Positions 18,611 to 26,549 of a stretch of DNA of 64,000 bases are shown here, piece after piece (positions within the stretch are counted from its first letter, which is position 1; every line of letters begins with the position of its first letter). A program made the translations under genes and the position numbers. The notes beneath the pieces were generated by a model. The model ran no database searches. It had not been told where the DNA came from and saw nothing but the letters and a program-made list of their open reading frames with translations. This DNA comes from Halolamina rubra (GTDB taxonomy: Archaea; Halobacteriota; Halobacteria; Halobacteriales; Haloferacaceae), in the NCBI RefSeq assembly GCF_000739555.1, contig NZ_BBJN01000021.1:37447-101446 (forward strand), in the 5' to 3' direction.

Positions 18611-20035
18611 CTACCGGTTCAGCGTGTGGATCGCCTCGTCGTTGGCGTTCTCGGCGGCCTCCATTACCGCTTCCGCGAGCGTCGGGTGGGTGTGGACCGT
18701 CGACGCCACGTCCTCGAGCGTCGCGCCCATCTCGATGGCGAGCGCGCACTCGGCGATCAGTTCGCTGGCCTCGGGGCCGACGATCTGCGCGCCGAGCACG
18801 AAGTCGGCCTCCTGCTCGGCGACGATGCGGACGAACCCCTCGCTCTCGCCGGTCGAGAGCGCGCGCCCGGAGGCGCGGAACGGGAACTCGCCGACTTTGG
18901 GTTCGAAGCCGGCCTCCTCGGCCTCGGCCTCGGTCATCCCCACGGTCGCGATCTCGGGGTCGGTGAAGACGGCTGCCGGGATCGCCTGCTGGTCGAGCGC
19001 CGCGGGCTCGCCGGCGATCACTTCCGCGGCGACGATCCCCTCCTTGCTCGCCTTGTGCGCGAGCATCGGCTCGCCGGCCACGTCGCCGACAGCGAATACG
19101 TTCTCGACGTTCGTGCGGGCCTGATCGTCCGTCTGGACGAACCCGTTCTCGTCGACCTCGACGCCCGCGGCCTCGGGGTCGAGGCTCTCGGAGACCGGCT
19201 GGCGGCCGACCGCGACGAGCACCTTGTCGGCGTCGTACGTGTACTCGGCGCCGTCCTCGTCCTCGGTGGTGACGACGACGCCGCCCTCGGTCTCCTCCCA
19301 CTCGCTCGCGGCCTCGCCGAAGTTGAACTCGATGCCGAGCTCGTCGGCGCGCTTCTTCACCGGCCGGCTCACGTCGTCCTCGTACCCCGGGAGGATCCCG
19401 TCGAGCATCTCCACGACGGTCACGTCGACGCCCATCTTGGCGAAGACGGTCGAGAGCTCCATCCCGATGTAGCCGGCGCCGACCACGACCAGCTTCTCGG
19501 GCGGTTCCTCCACGTCGAGCGCGTCCCGGGAGGACCAGATCGGCTCGTGCTCGAACTCGAAGCCGGGCACCTGGATCGGTCGCGAGCCCGTGGCGACGAT
19601 GGCGTGCTCGAACTCGATCGACTCCGAGCCCTGCCCCTCGCCGCCGTGGGCGATCCGGGCGGTCGAGTCGTCGACGAACGTCGCCTCGCCCTGCATCAAG
19701 TTGACGCCGTTGGCCTTACAGAGCTTCTCGACGCCGCCGGTGAGCTGGTCGACGACGCCCTCCTTCCACTCCTGCATCTCGTCGGTGTGGATGACGGGGT
19801 CGGCGTGGACGCCCATCTCCGTCGCGTTGCGGGCGTCGTGGGCCACGTCCGTCGCGCTGATCAGCGCCTTCGAGGGGATGCAGCCGTAGTTCAGGCAGGC
19901 CCCACCGTACGCGTCCCGGTCCACGAGCGTCGTGTCCAGCCCGTTCTGTGCGGCGCGGATGGCGGCGACGTAGCCGCCCGGCCCCGCGCCGATCACCAGT
20001 ACCTCCGTTCCCGTCGTCACGTCTCCTACGACCAT
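18611..20035 (-). CDS. lpdA: Dihydrolipoyl dehydrogenase (E3)
   Basis: A 474-residue FAD enzyme that reoxidises the lipoyl arms of the E2 subunit with NAD+. Seen: the FAD dinucleotide fold VLVIGAGPGGYVAAIRAA, the redox-active disulfide GACLNYGCIPSKAL, the NAD fold VVVGAGYIGMELS, FAD motif FAVGDVAG and the C-terminal catalytic HTHPT with Glu (AVMEAAE). Length is normal. It is the last gene of the operon pdhA-pdhB-pdhC-lpdA, with only a few bases between stop and start of the neighbours. Confidence 0.96.
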   Translation of the reverse strand: MVVGDVTTGTEVLVIGAGPGGYVAAIRAAQNGLDTTLVDRDAYGGACLNYGCIPSKALISATDVAHDARNATEMGVHADPVIHTDEMQEWKEGVVDQLTGGVEKLCKANGVNLMQGEATFVDDSTARIAHGGEGQGSESIEFEHAIVATGSRPIQVPGFEFEHEPIWSSRDALDVEEPPEKLVVVGAGYIGMELSTVFAKMGVDVTVVEMLDGILPGYEDDVSRPVKKRADELGIEFNFGEAASEWEETEGGVVVTTEDEDGAEYTYDADKVLVAVGRQPVSESLDPEAAGVEVDENGFVQTDDQARTNVENVFAVGDVAGEPMLAHKASKEGIVAAEVIAGEPAALDQQAIPAAVFTDPEIATVGMTEAEAEEAGFEPKVGEFPFRASGRALSTGESEGFVRIVAEQEADFVLGAQIVGPEASELIAECALAIEMGATLEDVASTVHTHPTLAEAVMEAAENANDEAIHTLNR

Positions 20036-20037
20036 TG

Positions 20038-21567
20038 TTAGAGCAGTAGTTTCGTCGGCTCGGCCAGATATTCCTTCACGGTGTTCGTGAACTTCGCGGC
20101 CTCGGCGCCGTCGATGACCCGGTGGTCGATCGCCAGCGAGAGCGGCAGCGTGTGGGCTGCGACGACCTCGCCGTCGTCGACGACCGGGCGCTGTTCGATG
20201 GCGCCGAGCCCCATGATCGCGGTCTCGGGGTAGTTGATGATCGGCGTCGCGTACTCGCCGCCGAACGCGCCGAAGTTCGTGATGGTGAACGTCCCGCCCT
20301 GCATCTCCTGGGGGGAGATCGAGCGCTCGCGGGCCTTCGTCGCCAGCTCCTGCACCTCGTCGGCGAGTTCGAGCAGCCCCTTCTCGTCGACGTTCTTCAC
20401 GACCGGCACCATCAGCCCCGCGTCGGTCGCGACGGCGATCCCGATGTTGTAGTAGTTCTTCAGCCGGATGACCCCCTCCTCCTCGTCCAGTTCGGAGTTG
20501 AGGATGGGGTACTCCTTCAGCCCCGCAACGACCGCCTTCAGGACGAACGCCATGTACGTCAGGCGGATCCCCTTCTCCTCGGCGGTCGCCTTCAGCTCCT
20601 CGCGGGTCTCGACCAGCGTGTCGATCTCCGCGGTGTCGTGGTGGGTGACGTGCGGGGCGGTGTACTTCGAGGTCGCCATCTGCTCGCCGATGGTCCGGCG
20701 AACGCCGCGGTAGGGGACCGTCTCCTCGCGGGCCGGCTCGGCCGTGGCGGACTCGGCCCCCGCCTCGGCCTCAGCGCCGGCTTCCGCCGCCGGCTCCTCC
20801 TCGCGCTCCGCGAACGCGCGGACGTCCTCCGCCTCGACGAACGCCTCGCCGTCGCGGGTCTTCTCGGTCGGCACCGCGTGGATGTCGACGCCGAGCTCCT
20901 CGGCGAGCGCCCGGGTCGCCGGGACTGCGAGCGTCGTCTCGCGCTCGGCCCGGGGGCCGGCGTCCGCGCTGACGGTCTCGCTCGCGCCGGCGCCCGTCGG
21001 CGCCTCGGGCGCGCCGCCCTCGCCGGGCGTGACGGCCGTCTCGTCGGCGGTGTCGTCGTGTGCCTCGGCGGACTCGTGGTGGGCACGCACGTCGGACTCG
21101 CTGATACGGCCGCCGGGGCCGCTCCCCTCGACCTCGGCGATGTCGACGCCGAGCTCGCGGGCCAGCTTCCGGGCCGCCGGCGGCGCGAACACGCGGCCCT
21201 CTGGGGTGTCGGCGGCCTCGGCTGCGGCGGCCTCCTCCGTGTCCGTCTTCGCGTCGTCGACGCTGTCGCCGGGCTCACCTTCAGTGTCGGGCGCTTCGGC
21301 CTCGGCGTCGCCGGACTCGGCCCCCTCGTCGACGTTGAACGAGATGATCACGTCGCCGACGGGGACGATGTCGCCCGGTTCGGCGAACAGCTCCTGCACG
21401 GTGCCGTCGTAGCGGGAGGGCACCTCGACCAGCGCCTTGTCCGTCTCCACCTCGGCGACGATGTCGCCCTCGCTGACGGCGTCGCCGGGCGACACCTGCC
21501 AGGAGACCAACTCGCCCTCGGCGACGCCCTCGCCGACGTCGGGTAGCTTGAACTCTTTGACCGTCAT
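20038..21567 (-). CDS. pdhC: 2-oxoacid dehydrogenase E2, dihydrolipoyl acyltransferase with two subunit-binding domains
   Basis: A 509-residue core protein of a 2-oxoacid dehydrogenase complex. Domains in order: lipoyl domain at about 1-80 with the lipoylated Lys44 in ETDKA; acidic Ala-rich linker; a peripheral subunit-binding domain at about 127-161 (FAPPAARKLARELGVDI, GSGPGGRISESDV); a second linker; a second, more divergent binding domain at about 214-251 (VPATRALAEELGVDI, GEAFVEAEDVRAFAE); and the catalytic domain from about 280 with His482 in DHRVIDG. Bacterial E2 proteins usually have one binding domain, so the duplication is unusual. Its stop and the next start are a few bases apart. 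Whether it works on pyruvate or branched-chain acids cannot be told. Confidence 0.92.
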   Translation of the reverse strand: MTVKEFKLPDVGEGVAEGELVSWQVSPGDAVSEGDIVAEVETDKALVEVPSRYDGTVQELFAEPGDIVPVGDVIISFNVDEGAESGDAEAEAPDTEGEPGDSVDDAKTDTEEAAAAEAADTPEGRVFAPPAARKLARELGVDIAEVEGSGPGGRISESDVRAHHESAEAHDDTADETAVTPGEGGAPEAPTGAGASETVSADAGPRAERETTLAVPATRALAEELGVDIHAVPTEKTRDGEAFVEAEDVRAFAEREEEPAAEAGAEAEAGAESATAEPAREETVPYRGVRRTIGEQMATSKYTAPHVTHHDTAEIDTLVETREELKATAEEKGIRLTYMAFVLKAVVAGLKEYPILNSELDEEEGVIRLKNYYNIGIAVATDAGLMVPVVKNVDEKGLLELADEVQELATKARERSISPQEMQGGTFTITNFGAFGGEYATPIINYPETAIMGLGAIEQRPVVDDGEVVAAHTLPLSLAIDHRVIDGAEAAKFTNTVKEYLAEPTKLLL

Positions 21568-21570
21568 GGC

Positions 21571-22557
21571 TCAGAACTCCACCGCCTCACGGATACCGTC
21601 TTCCACTCTGGAAGCGTTGGGCAGGTAGTAGTCCTCCATCGCGTACAGCGGCACGGGCACGTCGAAGCCCGTGACGCGCTTGACGGGTGCCTCCTGGTAC
21701 ACCAGCGCCTCCTCCTGCAGGAGCGCGGTGATCTCGCCGGCGAGACCGCCCGACTTGGGCGCCTCGTGGACGACGACCGCGCGACCGGTCTTCTTGAACG
21801 ACTCGACGATCGCCTCGCGGTCCAGCGGCGACACCGTCCGGAGGTCGACGACCTCGGCGTCGACGCCCTCCTCGGCGAGGTTCTCCGCGGCCTCGAGCGT
21901 CGGCCGGGTCATCGCGCCGTAGGTAAACACCGACACGTCCGCGCCCTCGCGCCGGACGGCGGCCTCGCCGATCGGCACCTCGTACGCCTCCTCGGGCACC
22001 TCCTCGCGGAACGCGCGGTAGATGAGTTTGGGTTCGAGGAACACGACGGGGTCGGGGTCGCGGATCGCGGAGATCAGCAGCCCCTTCGTGTCGTGCGGCG
22101 TCGACGGCACGACCACCTTCAGGCCCGCCTCGTGGGCGTAGAACGCCTCCTTCGACTCGGAGTGGTGCTCGGGCGCGCGGATGCCGCCGCCGTACGGCGC
22201 CCGCAGCACCATCGGCAGCGAGAACCGCCCGCGGCTCCGGGTTCGGTACCGGGCCATGTGGGAGACGATCTGGTCGAACCCGGGGTACATGAACCCGGAG
22301 AACTGGATCTCCGGCACCGGCTTCATCCCGCCGACCCCGAGGCCGACGGCGCTGCCGATGATCCCCGACTCCGCCAGCGGCGTGTCGATCACGCGCTCCT
22401 CGCCGAACTCGTCCTGCAGCCCCTGCGTGGCGCGGAACACGCCGCCGTTGGCGCCGATGTCCTGCCCCAGCGCGACGACGTCGTCGTCGAGCTCCATCTC
22501 GGTCGCGAGACCGTCCCGTACCGCCTGCACCAGCGTGAGGTTCTGTGTCTCGCTCAT
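21571..22557 (-). CDS. pdhB: 2-oxoacid dehydrogenase E1 beta subunit
   Basis: A 328-residue partner of the E1 alpha subunit; together they bind thiamin diphosphate and decarboxylate a 2-oxoacid. The start MSETQNLTLVQAVRDGLATEM fits the family, with the conserved GEDIG equivalent (GQDIGANGG), the FRATQGL and TPLAESGIIGSAVGLG segments, and the C-terminal KRVTGFDVPVP. The open frame extends upstream, but that part is a shadow of pdhA. Its ATG overlaps the pdhA stop by four bases, evidence of coupled translation. Pyruvate versus branched-chain specificity is not decided. Confidence 0.92.
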   Translation of the reverse strand: MSETQNLTLVQAVRDGLATEMELDDDVVALGQDIGANGGVFRATQGLQDEFGEERVIDTPLAESGIIGSAVGLGVGGMKPVPEIQFSGFMYPGFDQIVSHMARYRTRSRGRFSLPMVLRAPYGGGIRAPEHHSESKEAFYAHEAGLKVVVPSTPHDTKGLLISAIRDPDPVVFLEPKLIYRAFREEVPEEAYEVPIGEAAVRREGADVSVFTYGAMTRPTLEAAENLAEEGVDAEVVDLRTVSPLDREAIVESFKKTGRAVVVHEAPKSGGLAGEITALLQEEALVYQEAPVKRVTGFDVPVPLYAMEDYYLPNASRVEDGIREAVEF

Positions 22558-23663
22558 TCTTCCTCCAGGAACGCGTCCTTCCCGTGTCGGTCGACGGTCG
22601 CGACGAACTCGTCGCGCTGCTCCCGCAGCTCCGGCGGGAGGTCGGCGTACACGTGTTCGAACATCTCCTCCGGCTCGGGGCGGGGCTCGGACTCGGCGGC
22701 GTCGATCGCCTCGGAGACCTGCTCCTCGACCGTCGCCTCGATCTCGGCGACGGCGTCGTCGTCGAGGATCCCCTCCGAGCGGAGGTAGCTCTCCAGCCGC
22801 GGGATCGGGTCCTTGGCCTTCCAGCGCTCGACCTCCTCCTCGTCGCGGTAGACGGTGGGGTCGTCGGCGGTCGTGTGCGCGCCGAAGCGGTACTGCACCG
22901 CCTCGATCATCGTCGGCCGGAGCTGGTCCTCGTCGGGGTTCCGGGCCTTCTCCAGGGCGTCCTGGGTGACTTTGTACACCGCCAGGGGGTCCATCCCGTC
23001 GACCTGCACGCCCTCGAACCCGTAGGCGTCGGCCTTCTGGGCCAGCGTCTCGGACGCGGTCTGTCGCTCCCGGGGCACCGAGATCGCCCACTGGTTGTTG
23101 TTGCAGAAGAACACCATCGGCACGTCGTACACGCCCGCGAAGTTCATCCCCTCGTGGAAGTCACCCTCGCTGGTGGCGCCGTCGCCGAAGTAGCAGATAC
23201 CCGCGGTGTCGTCGTGCCCCTGCAGGTTCCAGGACCACGCCAGCCCCGCGGCGTGGGGGATCTGGCTCGCGATGGGCACCGCGACGGGGAGGATGTTCGA
23301 GTCCTCCGGCACCTCGTTGCCCGCCTCGTACCCCATCCAGTACAGCAGCGTCTGCTTCAGCGGTAGGCCCCGCACGACGGCGGCGCCGTGTTCGCGGTAG
23401 GACGGCACCATCCAGTCGTCGTCGGCCAGCGCGTGGGCCGAGCCGATCTGGGCGCCCTCCTGCCCGGAGAGCGGCGGGTACGTCCCCATCCGCCCCTGGC
23501 GCTGGAGGCTGACCGCCCGTTCGTCGAAGTGCCGGGCGAGCTTCATGTCCCGGTAGATCTCTGTCAGCGTTTCCTCGTCCAGATCCGGCGGCTCGCCGAC
23601 GAGGTTGCCGTCCTCGTCGAGCACCTGTACCCGATCCTCGGGGTCGCGCTGTATCGTACTCAC
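22554..23663 (-). CDS. pdhA: 2-oxoacid dehydrogenase E1 alpha subunit
   Basis: A 369-residue subunit with the thiamin diphosphate motif GDGATSEGDFHEGMNFAGVYDVPMVFFCNNNQ in which GDG and NN bracket the cofactor, the phosphorylation-loop region and the RFGAHTTADDP segment. The start is GTG (VSTIQRDPED). It is the first gene of the operon, and the 277 bases upstream carry a TATA-like CTATAAC (23707-23713) and two palindromes. Haloarchaea use ferredoxin oxidoreductases for pyruvate; in Haloferax the matching operon was reported without detectable complex activity, so the natural substrate here is open. Confidence 0.93.
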   Translation of the reverse strand: MSTIQRDPEDRVQVLDEDGNLVGEPPDLDEETLTEIYRDMKLARHFDERAVSLQRQGRMGTYPPLSGQEGAQIGSAHALADDDWMVPSYREHGAAVVRGLPLKQTLLYWMGYEAGNEVPEDSNILPVAVPIASQIPHAAGLAWSWNLQGHDDTAGICYFGDGATSEGDFHEGMNFAGVYDVPMVFFCNNNQWAISVPRERQTASETLAQKADAYGFEGVQVDGMDPLAVYKVTQDALEKARNPDEDQLRPTMIEAVQYRFGAHTTADDPTVYRDEEEVERWKAKDPIPRLESYLRSEGILDDDAVAEIEATVEEQVSEAIDAAESEPRPEPEEMFEHVYADLPPELREQRDEFVATVDRHGKDAFLEEE

Positions 23664-23685
23664 GGCTTCACCCTCCTCTCCATGA

Positions 23686-23698
23686 CGGAAAATTTCCG
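23686..23698 (-). promoter_or_regulatory. Palindrome in the pdhA promoter (possible operator)
   Basis: CGGAAAATTTCCG is a perfect 13-base palindrome around one central A. It lies just downstream, for the minus strand, of the TATA-like CTATAAC (23707-23713) and before the pdhA GTG at 23663, where a repressor could block transcription. The regulator is not known; the placement is an inference. Confidence 0.45.
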
Positions 23699-23785
23699 CG
23701 GCTTCGGTTATAGTGGTTTCGTAAAAGGTTTATTATGGGCAGAAATCTTCCCTGTCCGGTTGTGTTCGTTCGAGAAGGACGGTGA

Positions 23786-23800
23786 GAAGTTCAGAACTTC
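23786..23800 (-). promoter_or_regulatory. Second palindrome upstream of pdhA
   Basis: GAAGTTCAGAACTTC is a perfect 15-base palindrome (GAAGTTC, A, GAACTTC), about 125 bases upstream of the pdhA start and between pdhA and the lipA stop. It could be an activator site, or belong to an untranslated 3' end of lipA. It is one of two palindromes in the 277 bases between 23664 and 23940, which otherwise hold AT-rich promoter-like sequence and no gene. Confidence 0.4.
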
Positions 23801-23940
23801 GAATTTACGCCCGGTTTTCCCATGTTTTCGTGCTGACACCGCCGCCAACGGTGCCGAAACTGGACGAACGTTCGGGAAGGATTCATGTCGCGGACCCAAC
23901 CAGTAACGGCGGGGGCGGCGTCGCCAGTGAGACGAAAAAC

Positions 23941-24891
23941 TCAGCTCTCCGCGGCCGCTCGCGCCTCCTCGCGGGCCTGTTCGGGCCGTTTCCCGTCCCG
24001 GACGAGCGCGTCGACGAACAGCTCGCCGGCCTTGTAGGAGGAGCGGACCATCGGGCCCGAGGCGCAGTAGAGGAACCCCAGCTCCTCCTCGGCGACGCGG
24101 CGCCACGTCTCGAACGCGTCGGGGTGGACGTACTCGAACACGTCGAGGTGGGAGCGCGAGGGCTGGAGGTACTGGCCGAACGTCACCACGTCGACGCCGA
24201 CGTTCCGCAGGTCCGAGAGCGTCCGGTAGATCTCGTGGTCGTACTCGCCCAGCCCGAGCATCAGGCTCGTCTTCGTGTAGATGTCGGACTCGCGGTCGAC
24301 CTGTTCGAGCACGTCCAGCGTCTGCTCGTAGTTCGCGCGGCGGTCCCGCACGGGCCACTGGAGGCGCTCGACGGTCTCGACGTTGTGGGCGATCACGTCG
24401 GGATCGGCGTCGATGATCTTTCGAACGTCTTCCTCGTCGCCGCCGAAGTCCGGGATGAGCACCTCGACGAGCGTGCCGGGGTTGCGCTGCTTGCACGCCC
24501 GGATCGTCTCGGCGAAGTGGGCGGCGCCGCCGTCGTCTAAGTCGTCACGGTCGACGGAGGTGAGCACGACGTAGTCCAGCCCGATCTCGCCGACGGCCTC
24601 GGCGACGTTTTCGGGCTCGTCGGGGTCCAGCGGCTCCATCCCGCCGGTCGCTACGTCACAGAAGTTACAGCCCCGGGAACAGCGCTCGCCCATCAGCATG
24701 AACGTCGCCGTGCCGGGGCCCGTGCCCGGCCCGTCGCGGCCGCTCCAGCACTCGCCCATGTTCGGGCAGTTGGCCTCCTCGCAGACGGTGTGGAGATCGC
24801 GGTCCCGCAGGCTCTGCTTGATGTCGGTGAACCGTTGTCCCGTCGGCGGCTGGCTCTTCAGCCAGTCGGGCTTCCGCCTGCGGCTGCTCAT
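23941..24891 (-). CDS. lipA: Lipoyl synthase (radical SAM)
   Basis: A 316-residue enzyme that inserts two sulfur atoms into octanoylated lipoyl domains, such as that of the E2 protein encoded nearby. The auxiliary cluster cysteines Cys37, Cys42 and Cys48 (CEEANCPNMGEC) and the radical-SAM cysteines Cys71, Cys75 and Cys78 (CSRGCNFC) are visible, and the C-terminal RSSY that supplies the serine ligand is present. The start MSSRRRKPDWLK fits the family; the larger open frame is a shadow. It is divergent from the MATE gene, with about 97 bases between. No lipoate ligase or octanoyltransferase is in the window. Confidence 0.95.
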   Translation of the reverse strand: MSSRRRKPDWLKSQPPTGQRFTDIKQSLRDRDLHTVCEEANCPNMGECWSGRDGPGTGPGTATFMLMGERCSRGCNFCDVATGGMEPLDPDEPENVAEAVGEIGLDYVVLTSVDRDDLDDGGAAHFAETIRACKQRNPGTLVEVLIPDFGGDEEDVRKIIDADPDVIAHNVETVERLQWPVRDRRANYEQTLDVLEQVDRESDIYTKTSLMLGLGEYDHEIYRTLSDLRNVGVDVVTFGQYLQPSRSHLDVFEYVHPDAFETWRRVAEEELGFLYCASGPMVRSSYKAGELFVDALVRDGKRPEQAREEARAAAES

Positions 24892-24988
24892 AGCCGTCAG
24901 TGGGGCGGCGCTCGTGAAAAGCGTGCGGTTCGTTCGACGGTGCCGGACATTTGTTTCCCGACCAATAGGTATTTGTTCCCGGTGCGTA

Positions 24989-26440
24989 ATGAGCGTACGA
25001 TACCGGATGTTCGACCTCGACTCGGGCGAGATCACCGAGGGACGGCTCTCGCGGGCGCTGCTCGTGCTGGCGGCGCCGCTGGTGGCCCAGAACCTCGTGC
25101 AGGTGGCCAACTCCGCGGCCGACGTGTTCTGGCTGGGGCGGTTGGGCGACGGCGCCGTCGGCGCCGTGGGGCTGAACCAGCCGATCATGGCGCTGTTGTT
25201 CGTCCCGCTGACGGCGGCGATGGTCGGGACCCAGGTGCTCGTCTCCCAGCGGATCGGCGGCGAGAACCAGTCCGGCGCGCGGAAGGCGGTGTTCCACGGG
25301 ATCGCGCTCGCGTTCGTCGCGGGGCTGATCCTCGCGCTGCTGGTCGCGCCCACCGCCGGCCCGATCGTCCGCCTGCTCGGCGCGGGGCCGGACGTGGCGC
25401 CCCAGGCCGCGGCGTACCTCTCGACGTACATGCTGCTGTTCCCGCTCACCTCCGTCAGCGACACCGTCGAGATGGGGTTCGTCGGGGCGGGCGACTCGAA
25501 GACGGCGATGTACCTCAACTTCCTCGCGATCGGCGGCAACCTCGTGCTGGACCCGCTGCTGATCTTCGGCGTCTGGATCTTCCCGGAGTACGGCGTCGCC
25601 GGCGCCGCGCTGGCGACCGTGCTCGGCTACACGATGTCGATGCTGCTCGGCCTCTACTGGCTGGCCGGCGACCACGGCTCGATCTCGCTGTCGCTCGCCG
25701 ACGCCGGCCTCGACCTCGACGAGCTCCGCGAGATGGTCGACATCGGGCTCCCGGCGGGCGGCCAGCGGCTCGCCTCCCAGTCGGTCCGGCTGGTCGTCGT
25801 CGCGATCGTCACGGTCGTCGGCGGCGCCGCGGGGCTCGCCGCCTACACCGTCGGCGCCCGCATCGCGACCATCGCGTTCGTCCCCGCGCAGGGGCTCCAG
25901 CAGGCGGGCCAGAGCGTCGTCGGGCAGAACCTCGGCGCCGACCGCCCCGACCGCGCCCGGCGGGCGACGTGGCTCGGCGTCGGCATCGCCGCCGGCGCGC
26001 TGGCGGTGATCGGCGCGATCCAGCTCCTGATCCCGGAGCTGCTCACTGGGGCGTTCGTCCCCGACCTCTCGGAACGGGGTCGGGCGCTCTCGATCCGCTA
26101 CCTCGAGATCCTCGCCTACGGCTACTGGGCGATCGGCGCGACGTACATGCTGCTCGCGGGGCTCAACGGCGCCCGGCGTACGAAGACCAGCCTGATCGTC
26201 GACCTCGTGAAGTACTGGGGGATCCGGCTCCCGATCGCGGTGCTCGCGCTGCCGGTCGGGCTCGGCGTCGGCGCGCTCGGGCTCTCGATCGCCCCCGGCC
26301 TCGGCTGGGGGATGGACGCCATCTTCTGGGCGGTGACGGGGTCGAACGTCGCCGCCGCGCTCGGGCTGGCGATCTACTTCTACTACGCGACGAGCGAGGG
26401 GATGATGCGCCAGGCGGCGGACGTGGCGGCCGCCGATTAG
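24989..26440 (+). CDS. MATE family efflux transporter
   Basis: A 483-residue membrane protein with twelve predicted helices in two homologous halves, of the DinF/NorM class (VLAAPLVAQNLVQVANSAADVFWLGRLG; PLTAAMVGTQVLVSQRIGGEN; second half GLPAGGQRLASQSVRLVVVAI). Such proteins export cationic drugs or metabolites using Na+ or H+. The ATG of MSVRYRMFDL was chosen; the frame upstream overlaps lipA and does not look like protein. An AT-rich ATAGGTATTTG lies about 25 bases before the start. Substrate unknown. Confidence 0.88.
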   Translation: MSVRYRMFDLDSGEITEGRLSRALLVLAAPLVAQNLVQVANSAADVFWLGRLGDGAVGAVGLNQPIMALLFVPLTAAMVGTQVLVSQRIGGENQSGARKAVFHGIALAFVAGLILALLVAPTAGPIVRLLGAGPDVAPQAAAYLSTYMLLFPLTSVSDTVEMGFVGAGDSKTAMYLNFLAIGGNLVLDPLLIFGVWIFPEYGVAGAALATVLGYTMSMLLGLYWLAGDHGSISLSLADAGLDLDELREMVDIGLPAGGQRLASQSVRLVVVAIVTVVGGAAGLAAYTVGARIATIAFVPAQGLQQAGQSVVGQNLGADRPDRARRATWLGVGIAAGALAVIGAIQLLIPELLTGAFVPDLSERGRALSIRYLEILAYGYWAIGATYMLLAGLNGARRTKTSLIVDLVKYWGIRLPIAVLALPVGLGVGALGLSIAPGLGWGMDAIFWAVTGSNVAAALGLAIYFYYATSEGMMRQAADVAAAD

Positions 26441-26549
26441 GCCGGCGGCGGGGCGTCGCGGCGTGGTCGTTTCGCCGGCGCCCCGGCGACGGGCGCGCCC
26501 ACGCGAGCGAAGGAAACCTCTTTCTCCGTGGCCGTCCCGACTCCGGGTA

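Noticed and set aside
16691..20041. Open plus-strand frame of 1116 codons
   Set aside because: It is antisense to the ABC exporter and lpdA, whose motifs are clear. Its own translation is Asp/Arg/Val-rich with no domain; G+C-rich DNA leaves such frames open by codon bias.
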